From the NCBI RefSeq assembly GCF_023006505.1, contig NZ_JALBGV010000018.1:1-64000 (forward strand): DNA of 64,000 nt, given 5' to 3'. The position numbers and the translations under genes are program-made. This DNA comes from Neorhizobium sp. SHOUNA12A. GTDB lineage: Bacteria; Pseudomonadota; Alphaproteobacteria; Rhizobiales; Rhizobiaceae. The notes below the pieces were generated by a model. The model was not told where the DNA came from and made no database searches. It saw only the letters and a program-made list of their open reading frames with translations. Position 1 is the stretch's first letter. Each line of letters starts with the position of its first letter. Of the stretch, positions 45,176 to 53,406 are shown in pieces.

Positions 45176-45642
45176 ATATCTCCTTGCCCTGCTCATAGGC
45201 ACGGGCGATGGTGGTGATGGCCTCCAGATCGACCAGACGCGGTATCGCGTCGGCCGCGCTTCCCCGGATGATTGCTCCCCGATCGTCCACAAAGCGTAGC
45301 GCGCCCTGCCGGCAGGCATCATCGGACAGCGTCAAGTACCCGAACTCGGAAGGGCCGTTGCCATAGCTGCGTTCGGGAAGCCTGCAGCCCCCAGCTATCC
45401 GGTGCGGCGTCGGCGAAGACGCCCGCCAATGCGTCGCGCATGTTTCCGGGCTGACCAGATGTCTGAAATGGCCCAGCGTCAATGGGAAAGCCTGGCTGCA
45501 CGGCAAAGGCGCGCAGATTTTCGATCCAGGCTGGATCATAGGCAAAGGTCGAGAACTGCCGCGGCCCCGCCTGCGTAAACCGCAGTTGGCCAACGGGTGT
45601 CAAGCTCTCGCCGAGAACGACATGGGCGTTGAAGTCGGTCAT
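45170..45642 (-). pseudogene. N-terminal fragment of hipA
   Basis: The frame from 45642 reads DFNAHVVLGESLTPVGQLRF, then FSTFAYDPAWIENLRAFAVQ and MRDALAGVFADAAPDSWG, the N-subdomain of HipA kinases. It shifts near 45355 and continues as FGYLTLSDDACRQGALRFVD, then AITTIARAYEQGKE before breaking into AbiEii-like sequence. The kinase core is missing, so no toxin can be made. It follows hipB with a one-base overlap. Confidence 0.75.
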
Positions 45643-46019
45643 CAGAATGACGCGCCGTCCGGATCGACGACATCCGGATCATCCGGTGCCGTCTTAGCCT
45701 TCGCCTTCTGTCTGCGGAGTGTGGTCGCAAAAGATCGCCCGCGACGCGGCTGGCGTTCGACCGTCAATGCCAGACCCAGATCGTCCTTGCGGATGTCGAT
45801 CAGGTCGGCCAGCCGGTCGACAAGGCCAAGTACAACCAGAATATCGGCAAGCGTGCCAATTCCGACACCCGGGCCCCCCCTTTCCAAGCGCGCGACAGTG
45901 CTGGGCGATGTGCCCGCGCGCACGGCCAGATCAGCCACGGCGATGCCGCGCCGCAAGCGAGCGCCTCGGATGTCGTTTCCCAGTCTTTCAAGGACCAACT
46001 TTGATTTCGGCGATCCCAT
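45642..46019 (-). CDS. hipB: HipB-like XRE antitoxin
   Basis: A 125-residue protein from ATG 46019 with a helix-turn-helix (VADLAVRAGTSPSTVARLER) and a basic C-terminal tail. It directly precedes the hipA fragment, sharing a base with its start. Being intact beside a dead toxin, it is an orphan antitoxin that could still repress the promoter or protect against related toxins. Confidence 0.8.
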   Translation of the reverse strand: MGSPKSKLVLERLGNDIRGARLRRGIAVADLAVRAGTSPSTVARLERGGPGVGIGTLADILVVLGLVDRLADLIDIRKDDLGLALTVERQPRRGRSFATTLRRQKAKAKTAPDDPDVVDPDGASF

Positions 46020-46059
46020 TGACAATAATCCAGATAAGAACATTAAAAGCTAGTTTTAC

Positions 46060-46071
46060 GTCATATATGAC
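46060..46071 (-). promoter_or_regulatory. Candidate hipB operator
   Basis: GTCATATATGAC is a perfect 12-base palindrome 41 bases upstream of the hipB start, in an AT-rich stretch. HipB proteins bind palindromes over their promoter. The assignment is by position. Confidence 0.45.
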
Positions 46072-46280
46072 TAATTGCCGAATTCGACAAGGCAAGGGCA
46101 ATAGTTATGACTGGGCCGACCCTGCGCTTATATGCGAGCCATGGGCGTTAGCCCGTTGCAAGAGCGCGGTCGCTACCCTGGCGCTCTTTCAAGCGCGCCA
46201 ATGATCTGTTCCCGATGAGCCGATCTAGCCTATTCGAGAGAGATCAAATCAGACCGAGGCTTTCGAACGGGCGGCGTTAG

Positions 46281-46430
46281 TCAACGCCGCACCTTGGTGA
46301 AAGTGTTCCCGCGTCCCAGGCTATTGCCGCGTGGGAGCAGGGAAGCAAAAAACCAAACAGCACAGCTATCAAGATTCTCGATCTTGTTGAGCGTAAAGGG
46401 CTGGTCAGGGGCGTGGATATCGGGGAATAA
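46281..46430 (+). pseudogene. C-terminal fragment of an XRE (NadS/HigA-like) regulator
   Basis: The open frame reads SQAIAAWEQGSKKPNSTAIK, then ILDLVERKGL, the second half of a helix-turn-helix in antitoxins of the NadS/HigA kind. There is no start codon, and the first half is lost. It is a further toxin-antitoxin relic. Confidence 0.55.
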
Positions 46431-46634
46431 ACGGTGCGGCCTCGGCCGCCTGTCTTTGGTTGCGCGCGCATTCGCGCGCTTGAACCCTTCTTTCCAGCTT
46501 ACACCGACGACCGGGGCTTGTCCAATAGCCTCAGTTCCTCCGGCCCGCTCCATTCGGGCTTCGCCCTCCCGTGTTGTCGGAACTCCACCGCCCTGAGGCG
46601 GTGAGGCTTTGGAGCCCCGTTCTGACGGTCGATC

Positions 46635-46668
46635 GTCCAACCCGCTGACGCGGGCCTTTTAATTGGAC
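46635..46668 (+). repeat. Two-part inverted repeat upstream of ardC
   Basis: An outer repeat GTCCAA/TTGGAC encloses CCCGC-TGAC-GCGGG followed by CCTTTT. It resembles a terminator or leader hairpin between the XRE fragment and ardC. The function is uncertain; the 46432-46754 stretch around it has no gene. Confidence 0.35.
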
Positions 46669-46754
46669 GCTCGGCGCTGGCCAAGGGTTCAGGCGCGGCT
46701 TTTGAAAAGAAAGAGCTTCGCTGAATTCAAACCGTTACACAGCGAGGTTTTCCC

Positions 46755-47672
46755 ATGAAGAAGGATATTTACGAGACCGTCACCAATCGTATCATTGCCG
46801 ATCTTGAAAAAGGCGTGCGGCCTTGGATGCAGCCATGGAACGCGGAACATGCGGCGGGGCGGATCACAAGGCCGCTCAGGGGCAACGGCGTTCCCTATCG
46901 CGGCATCAACGTCGTCATGCTGTGGGCCGAGGCTATCGAGAAGGGTTATTCCGCCCCGATCTGGATGACTTTCAAACAGGCGCAGGAGTTTGGGGCGCAT
47001 GTCAGAAAAGGCGAGCGCGGCAGTTCTGTTGTCTATGCCAGCACCCTACAAAGGACGGACACGGACGAGGCCAGCGGCGAAGAGATCGAGCGCGATATTC
47101 CTTATATGAAGGGCTATACGGTGTTCAATGTCGAACAGATCGACGGACTTCCCCAACAATACACTCACCCGGCGCAAACCGTTCTTGATCCGGTTCAGCG
47201 CATTGAACATGCGGAGGCTTTCTTTGCCGCAACCGGTGCGGATATGCGCCACGGCGGGAACCGAGCCTATTACACCCCGGGCGAGGACCGAATTCAGCTA
47301 CCGCCTTTCGAGACCTTCAAGGATGCCGAAAGCTATTATGCCACCTTGGCGCATGAGGGGGTTCACTGGACCAAGCACAAGAACCGGCTGGACCGCGATC
47401 TTGGCCGGAAACGTTGGGGTGATGAGGGCTACGCTATGGAGGAGCTTGTTGCCGAACTTGGCGCGGCCTTCCTTTGCGCCGATCTCAACATCACGCCGGA
47501 AGTTCGTGAAGATCATGCGGCCTATATCGGCAACTGGCTGACCGTCCTTAAAGGCGATAAGCGGGCCATCTTCACCGCCGCCGCCCATGCGCAGCGCGCC
47601 GCCGATTTCCTGCATGCGTTCAGCGGTGTGGCGGAGCAGCCGGAAGCTCAAACCCGCGCGGAAGCGGCATAG
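46755..47672 (+). CDS. ardC: ArdC-family antirestriction protein
   Basis: A 305-residue protein. The N-terminal ssDNA-binding domain (about 1-130, with PWMQPWN, GVPYRGINVVML, WMTFKQAQEFGAHVRKGE) is followed by a zincin-like metallopeptidase domain with AHEGVHWTKH (about 198-207) and a downstream ELVAELGAAFLC glutamate. ArdC proteins, carried by conjugative plasmids and ICEs, protect incoming DNA against host restriction. It is intact, with a good length. Confidence 0.92.
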   Translation: MKKDIYETVTNRIIADLEKGVRPWMQPWNAEHAAGRITRPLRGNGVPYRGINVVMLWAEAIEKGYSAPIWMTFKQAQEFGAHVRKGERGSSVVYASTLQRTDTDEASGEEIERDIPYMKGYTVFNVEQIDGLPQQYTHPAQTVLDPVQRIEHAEAFFAATGADMRHGGNRAYYTPGEDRIQLPPFETFKDAESYYATLAHEGVHWTKHKNRLDRDLGRKRWGDEGYAMEELVAELGAAFLCADLNITPEVREDHAAYIGNWLTVLKGDKRAIFTAAAHAQRAADFLHAFSGVAEQPEAQTRAEAA

Positions 47673-47682
47673 GAGACGGAGC

Positions 47683-47775
47683 ATGAAAAAGACCTATGTT
47701 TCCGAAGGTGAGACCCAGCTCGGTTCGATGTGCTGCGGCCGTCGCACTTCGTCAATTGAGGCTCGGACATCCTAG
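47683..47775 (+). pseudogene. Truncated start of a gene after ardC
   Basis: An ATG ten bases past the ardC stop, with GGAGA before it, opens a 30-codon frame (MKKTYVSEGETQLGSMCC) that soon ends. It looks like the beginning of a lost co-transcribed gene. The 47776-48157 stretch beyond it shows no credible gene. Confidence 0.35.
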
Positions 47776-48157
47776 CGATAGGCGCGTCGTGTCGTATGCT
47801 GCCAACCTGGGCTGCTTGCGGTGGGCTACTGCCTTTGATTCATTGGGATCGAAAGGAGGCGGCCGCAAGCAATTTAATAAGTCCTTCTCTATTCGGCGTG
47901 TCGAGGTCAAGCGCTTTCGAGCTTTCCGGTATTGCCGGTGGGAAAAGCCTTTCGCGGGTCTCGCTTCTCTTCGGGATGAGCATATTGGCTCTCCACATAT
48001 GGGATCAGAAGGATAAGGCGGAACAATCTGAGCCACGTCCTGATCCTGTTATGCGGATCGGTACTGGACTCATGGCGAACTCGTCTTATCCATCGTCCCG
48101 CGAAGGACATTTCACCGCCAGCAGGCGGAACTTGGTTACCCCTTTAAAGCAGAATAC

Positions 48158-48400
48158 TTAGGTTGCCGTCGCCATATCCTTCGTCCAGCGGAACTCCGAG
48201 CCATCACTCCACATCCGATGGATGATCACTGACAGTCTTCGCGCCAAGGCGACGACGGCTCTCTGCAAGCCTCGGCGTTTGGCGATATTCATCGCCCAGG
48301 CTTTCAGCCACGACCATTTCTGCACCCGTGTCAGCAGCGATTGTGCGGCTTCATAGAGCAGCGTTCTCATCATAGCGTCGGCAACGACATCCTGAAGCCG
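48158..48400 (-). pseudogene. IS110-family transposase C-terminal fragment
   Basis: The frame reads MMRTLLYEAAQSLLTRVQKW, then LKAWAMNIAKRRGLQRAVVA and IIHRMWSDGSEFRW, the characteristic C-terminal domain of IS110/IS116 transposases. The catalytic DEDD half is absent and no ends are visible. Confidence 0.75.
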
Positions 48401-48841
48401 GCATTACCTTCGCCGAACGTGCGAAAGTTCTCGATCCTGATTTCAGCCAGTCGCAGGGATCAACCTCTGAAGCACGTAGTGAACTAGAATCGCTCACTAA
48501 TCCATAACGTGATTGTGGCGACCGCGCCTTGTTAAGTCATGGGAATATCGGACGCAGGTCTCGTTAAACTAGTACTTGGGCAGGATTCTCAGCTTGCTTC
48601 TTGTCTTGCGCCGCCGGGTCGCGCGAGAGCGCGGACGATATTGCCTCAAAGGCCATGACCTTTGCTTGTGCTAGATTTTCGACGGAGTGAAGAGATAGCA
48701 TCTCGAAGCGGGCCTGTGGGGCACATTCGTCAGGGCGGTAGCGGTCGAAGCGCATCGATCAAATCGGTGGTGCCCGTCCCCAAATTCACACGCAAGGAAC
48801 GTCCGTCGACGACCAAATTCGCGAACAATCGAGAAAATCAT
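48401..48841. other. Gene-poor stretch before abiE
   Basis: A minus-strand frame of 63 residues (48564-48755) is open but shows no recognisable protein. No other structure stands out until the tandem repeat at 48842. Confidence 0.3.
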
Positions 48842-48949
48842 GTTGGAAAATCTGCATTTAGCGCGGATTATTCAACATGGATCACGATTGGGAACAAGAC
48901 GTGTTGCAATATCTGCACATAGAGCGGATAATTGGACATGGTTCACGAT
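48842..48949 (+). repeat. Tandem 47-base repeat with inverted half-sites at the abiE promoter
   Basis: Two imperfect copies (48842-48888 and 48903-48949) lie 61 bases apart. Each contains a near-palindrome with a 7-base spacer: AATCTGC...GCGGATT in the first, TATCTGC...GCGGATA in the second. The outermost bases differ between copies but still pair. The second copy includes the abiEi start codon. AbiEi-type antitoxins repress their operon through repeated sites, so these are the likely operators. Confidence 0.6.
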
Positions 48950-49765
48950 CAACGCTCTGCGCTTTCTGCCTATACCTCAAACTTGCTCTCCCAGGGCCGG
49001 GTGGTGTTTGCCGGCCGTGAGGCAACCGAAGCGCTAGGCATCAATCGTGGTGCATTCCTGGACTCGGCCGAGCGCCTGCAGCGTCGAAAACTGCTCCTCA
49101 ACCCACGCCACGACTTCTATATCGTCGTCGCTCCACAATTTATGTCATTGGGCGCCCCGCCACCGTCCTGGTACATCGACGCGCTGATGCGCCATGAAGG
49201 GAATTCCTATTATGTCGGTCTGCTTAAGGCTGCCGAACTGCACGGCGCCACGCACCAGGCCGTGATGGAGTTTCAAGTCGTAGCAGCCAAACGCCTCCCC
49301 AAAATCAGGGCCGGTCGCAACCGCGTCGTCTTCTACTACCGTAAGGACATGGAGGCCGTCGCCGCGGGCATTATCGACAAGAAGACCGAAACAGGTTCGA
49401 TGAGAGTGTCGTCACCGGCTCTGACCGCACTCGATATTCTGCGCTACTCTCGTGGCGCCGGCGGCCTTGACAACGTCTTCACTGTCCTCAGGGATATCGC
49501 GCCGCAGATCGATTTCGAAAGCCTAACCAGCCTGTCGCGCGTCACCGAGCGCCCGGTCGTACAGCGCCTTGGCTACCTCCTCGACAGACTGGGTCACGGT
49601 GCACGCATGACCTCGATGCGTACCGCCTTGGAGGAGCGTGGCAACCTGCCCTGGACGGAACTGGACCGAAAAGAAGCCGGCGATCCCGACTTTGCTACCG
49701 AAGTGCTCGAGCGCGACCCACGTTGGCGGGTCATCGTCCGCCGTTATCCGGAGGCTGATGAATGA
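48938..49765 (+). CDS. AbiEi-type antitoxin
   Basis: A 275-residue protein from ATG 48938; the frame's earlier ATG at 48932 is also possible. The N-terminal winged helix (VVFAGREATEALGINRGAFL, ERLQRRKLLL) is followed by an AbiEi C-terminal domain with YYVGLLKAAELHGATHQAVM, FYYRKDME and ILRYSRGAGGLDNV. AbiEi represses its operon and counters the AbiEii toxin, giving a type IV toxin-antitoxin phage-defence system. It overlaps the toxin gene by 4 bases. Confidence 0.9.
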   Translation: MVHDQRSALSAYTSNLLSQGRVVFAGREATEALGINRGAFLDSAERLQRRKLLLNPRHDFYIVVAPQFMSLGAPPPSWYIDALMRHEGNSYYVGLLKAAELHGATHQAVMEFQVVAAKRLPKIRAGRNRVVFYYRKDMEAVAAGIIDKKTETGSMRVSSPALTALDILRYSRGAGGLDNVFTVLRDIAPQIDFESLTSLSRVTERPVVQRLGYLLDRLGHGARMTSMRTALEERGNLPWTELDRKEAGDPDFATEVLERDPRWRVIVRRYPEADE

Positions 49766-50622
49766 TACCAGCTCAGAACATTATCGCCTGGGGCAATGTC
49801 GCGCCATGGGCCGACCAACGGCAGATCGAGCAGGATCTCATCATCAGCCGGGCGATCGTCGCGATATTCGCAGACCCCTTCTTGCGCGAGGCCTTGAGGT
49901 TTCGCGGCGGCACAGCCCTCAACAAGCTGCATTTCCCCGCTCCGCTGCGCTACTCGGAAGACATTGATCTCGTGCGCACAGAGGCCGGGCCGATCGGGCC
50001 GGTCCTGGACGCCTTGCGTGTCGTTCTCGAGCCGTGGCTTGGACACGGTCAGTACGAGTCGAGCCCGGTCGCCCCCAAGTTGAAATTCCGGATTGAGGCG
50101 GAGGACGACAGCGGCGTCCCCATCCGCGTCAAGATCGAAACCAATATCAGCGAGATCGAAGCGTTTGATCCGCCGATCGACTTGCCGTTCGGCGTGACCA
50201 ATCCATGGTTCACCGGAAATGCATCCGTTCCGACATTCTCCCGCGAGGAAATGTTGGCCACCAAGCTGCGCGCACTTCTGCAGCGGGAGAAGGGCCGGGA
50301 TCTTTACGACTTGGCGCATGGGCTAGACACGTTTGAGGGCCTGGACACAGAGAAAGTGGCTGACTTTTTTGGCCGTTACGTCGCCCTTTCGGGGCAGGTC
50401 ATCACGCGCGCACAGGCTGAGGAACGGATGTTCGCAAAGCTTGCCCGGCCGCGCTTTCTGACCGACATGCAGCCATTGCTTCCAACACCGCAGGCCGACA
50501 CGCTGACCGACCAAACGACCCTCCAGTCCTTTACCAGCGTTTTCGAGGCATTCATCGAACGCTTGCCCGGTGACACGTGGTTACGCACCGCTGAAATGCG
50601 CGAGCGCTTCGGCGTAGTGTAG
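49762..50622 (+). CDS. AbiEii-type nucleotidyltransferase toxin
   Basis: A 286-residue DNA-polymerase-beta-type nucleotidyltransferase. Motif I is FRGGTALNKLHF, then RYSEDIDLV with the paired metal-binding acids, then VKIETNISE and a catalytic-lysine region MLATKLRALLQREKGRDLYD. AbiEii toxins modify tRNA or bind GTP and arrest growth on phage infection. It is complete and coupled to the antitoxin. Confidence 0.9.
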   Translation: MIPAQNIIAWGNVAPWADQRQIEQDLIISRAIVAIFADPFLREALRFRGGTALNKLHFPAPLRYSEDIDLVRTEAGPIGPVLDALRVVLEPWLGHGQYESSPVAPKLKFRIEAEDDSGVPIRVKIETNISEIEAFDPPIDLPFGVTNPWFTGNASVPTFSREEMLATKLRALLQREKGRDLYDLAHGLDTFEGLDTEKVADFFGRYVALSGQVITRAQAEERMFAKLARPRFLTDMQPLLPTPQADTLTDQTTLQSFTSVFEAFIERLPGDTWLRTAEMRERFGVV

Positions 50623-50661
50623 AGATACGAATTGGAACGATAACGTCGAGGGCGGCCTGGG

Positions 50662-51618
50662 ATGAAAGACGGAGCGAGAGAAGAGGAGCCGCCGCCGCAC
50701 TATCTTCGCCAGGACGAGGATGGGTCCGGCACGCAGGTGTGGCGTATCGAAGACTCTGAGGCAGTGAGGCTGGGTGTTTCCAATCCCGAGCAGGGCGCGG
50801 GGACCTATATTAAAAGGGGCAAACGGACCTCGATTTGGGCGGCATTTCGAGAAGACACCCCTTGGTTTGCTCCTGGCGGCCCCGAGACCGGGCCGTTCCA
50901 TCGCCTCGATCTCCCGCCGGCGCACTACTATCGTCGCATCGCCAGGCCGCTAAATGGCAGCTTAGCCCATCCTAAAAGTCCCAGCGCCGGCGACGAGCGC
51001 GACACGATCGCCATAGGTGCTGGTCAAGCGCGCGCTCTGACGCATCATCTCGATCGCATCTGCCAAATCGTTCATCCCCATACCGAAACGCTGGGTGTTT
51101 ACGGTCACGAAATACGCAACCTGCTGATCCTTGCGGCGACCGAGGTCGAAGCGCATTGGCGGGGGGTACTGGTCGCGAACGGTCGGTCGGGCCAGAAACT
51201 CAACACGAACGACTATGTGCGGATGCTACCGGTCATGCGCCTCGATCAGTATGCGGTCGGCTTTCGTCCCTATCCGTGGCTAACGCCTATTCGCCCCTTT
51301 GCCGGGTGGAATTCTCAAGATCCCACCAAGACTCTCCCCTGGTACGACGCTTACAACCGGGTCAAACACGATAGAGAAACACAATTTAGCGACGCGCGGC
51401 TCGAACACACGTTCAACGCCGTCGCCGCATGTGTGATTATGCTCGCAGCTCAATATACCCCGACGATCGGTTTGGGTGGTCACTCGGATCTGAGCGCTTT
51501 TTTCCAGTTTGCCGAGACGCCCAAATGGACACCAGAACAAAGCTACGTGAGCATCTCCCACGACCAAGATGGCCGTTGGGTGCCGGTTGATCACCCATCG
51601 CTCATACGCAAGTTATGA
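50662..51618 (+). CDS. Hypothetical protein with HEPN-like helical region
   Basis: A 318-residue soluble protein. The second half (HEIRNLLILAATEVEAHWRG, then WYDAYNRVKHDRETQF) has the helix pattern and basic NRVKHDR motif of HEPN-like proteins. The N-terminal part is unrecognised and proline-rich. It follows abiEii by 39 bases in the same direction and may be an additional effector of that unit or an independent defence gene. HEPN members are typically ribonucleases, but the R-x4-H arrangement here is not canonical. Confidence 0.5.
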   Translation: MKDGAREEEPPPHYLRQDEDGSGTQVWRIEDSEAVRLGVSNPEQGAGTYIKRGKRTSIWAAFREDTPWFAPGGPETGPFHRLDLPPAHYYRRIARPLNGSLAHPKSPSAGDERDTIAIGAGQARALTHHLDRICQIVHPHTETLGVYGHEIRNLLILAATEVEAHWRGVLVANGRSGQKLNTNDYVRMLPVMRLDQYAVGFRPYPWLTPIRPFAGWNSQDPTKTLPWYDAYNRVKHDRETQFSDARLEHTFNAVAACVIMLAAQYTPTIGLGGHSDLSAFFQFAETPKWTPEQSYVSISHDQDGRWVPVDHPSLIRKL

Positions 51619-52665
51619 GACTGGATATCGGCAGAGGGGCTCATCCTCCGACCGTTAATACTTAATACGACAACTTGTCCGAGTTGCCGCCCCGATCACC
51701 GGTCGACCTCTTTCATAGAACCCGGTTTTCGCAACTGCTCCTCAAGGCCGTTTTCGATTGAGTTGCGACCCAATATCGCCTCGTATCCCCAACGATACGA
51801 TGAATAATTGGTGTTATATTTGCAGTTTTAAAGTTTGACCCAGGCCTACATTTCGCGTTTGCAACGGACCAAAATAAGGCTAGATACAGTGTATCTCGGT
51901 CATGTCCGGTCTTCAAATAGGCGGGCGTAGCCCATCCAATTTCGGTCCGATTATCGCAAGTCTCCATCCGCCTCATCCGTCGACGTGTACTAGACATGCC
52001 TCCCGTAGCCGATAATAAGGATTATCGTAGCTGCATCGTCCAAGACACAAAAGCTCGAACGGTCGGGGTATCGCACCTTGCCTCGACTCAGAGCAAGAGG
52101 GAGTTTACTGTCATCTCTAGGCTCACTCGGAGCACCGCGCCCGCTTCATCCAAGATGCATATAGAGGTCTCTTTCAGAGAGACGTCCAAACCCGCATAAT
52201 ACTTCATGCTGCGCTTCCCTTCTGATGTTTCTGGCTGTTGGAGAACAGACCACGTTTATCATCAGCACGAAGCGCAGCACCTCCTGTCCAAAATCCTCGA
52301 AGATGGGCTCAAGCCGAATACCCCATCTGAGCCTAGCAAGTCGTATCTCGCGCGCCAAAATGATAGGTTGTCGGCAGAGCGAAAAGCTTTGTCGAAGAAG
52401 ATGAGAATTAGAAAAGCAGCCGCACGATTGGACGAGATAACGAGGAGATTTCACATCGCTATCGCATTGCTTGCGGTGGGCGGTACTCTTCCTATGTTTG
52501 TTCTGACCGGACGCAGCCGAATTGAAGATCTGCCGATACTGTTTTTTGCCTTTGCTTGAGCGGGCTTTTCACGGCCTATCCCGCTAGGAAAGTTCACGCA
52601 CGCCAGAATACGTTTCTAAGCCGCTATCGTCTCTATCTGGAATAGCCGAACTGAATGTCCTAGCG
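51619..52665. other. Long gene-poor stretch
   Basis: About one kilobase with no recognisable gene. A 117-residue plus-strand frame (52206-52559) ends in a possible membrane helix (HIAIALLAVGGTLPMFVL) and is the best candidate, but it has no ribosome site or motif. The stretch separates the abiE unit from the convergent restriction operon. Confidence 0.3.
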
Positions 52666-53406
52666 CTACCAGGTGTACATATGGCCGTTCCGATCGAGCT
52701 GACGAACACGCAGCTCGTAGTCGGGCATAATTGTCTCAAGTAACCGCCAAAAACGTTGAGAGTGATTGTGTTCCAAGATATGGCAGCTCTCATGTGCGAT
52801 TACGTAATCGACTAACGCCATTGGCGCCATGACCAGACGCCAATTCAGGCGTATTCTGCCATGGGCATCACAGCTACCCCATCTCTTGGACTGGTCCACG
52901 ATCTGAACAATTGGGGTAGGTATTCCCAGTAGGTTGGCCATTGCCTTCGCCCGCTTGGGAAAATGAATCTTGGCTTTGTCGTGATACCAAAGACGAAGTC
53001 CGCTTCGAACGGAAGATCGGCGAATCGCAGCATCAACGCCGGAAGGCGCCGGGGCAATAAGCAGCGCTCCTCGTGCCGTGATCCTGGTGACAAGCGTGTT
53101 GATGTCTGGAATGACTTTTAGCCGGTAGGGCCGACCCAAATAATGAAAGGTCTCCCCACTGATGAATTCCCTAAATGGCGGATTGCCGCCGAGCTCCTGA
53201 TACAAGGCTTGCTTCTTTAATACCCATGGCCCCTTTTTCCGAACCACTTCAGTGATGTCGGTGTCATTCACGTCAAACGGAGCCAAAACTCGCACTCCAT
53301 CATAGCCAACCGAGATCGCAACCGTCTTGCGTCGCGCCGTTCGTTCCACCGCATATACGATGCGTTCCCCGCCGAAATCGACAAATTGCGTACCGGCCGG
53401 TATCAT
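52666..53406 (-). CDS. YgjP-like metallopeptidase (DUF45), restriction-associated
   Basis: A 246-residue protein with the zinc motif VIAHESCHILEHNHSQRFW near the C-terminus and the KRWGSC segment typical of YgjP/DUF45 proteins. These are SprT-related metallopeptidases often encoded at the end of type I restriction operons. It overlaps hsdR by 4 bases, so it is the last gene of that operon. A role in controlling restriction after damage or transfer is inference. Confidence 0.88.
   Translation of the reverse strand: MIPAGTQFVDFGGERIVYAVERTARRKTVAISVGYDGVRVLAPFDVNDTDITEVVRKKGPWVLKKQALYQELGGNPPFREFISGETFHYLGRPYRLKVIPDINTLVTRITARGALLIAPAPSGVDAAIRRSSVRSGLRLWYHDKAKIHFPKRAKAMANLLGIPTPIVQIVDQSKRWGSCDAHGRIRLNWRLVMAPMALVDYVIAHESCHILEHNHSQRFWRLLETIMPDYELRVRQLDRNGHMYTW

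Noticed and set aside
52206-52559. A 117-codon plus-strand frame with a possible membrane helix
   Set aside because: No ribosome site, partner or motif; kept only as a note in the gene-poor stretch.
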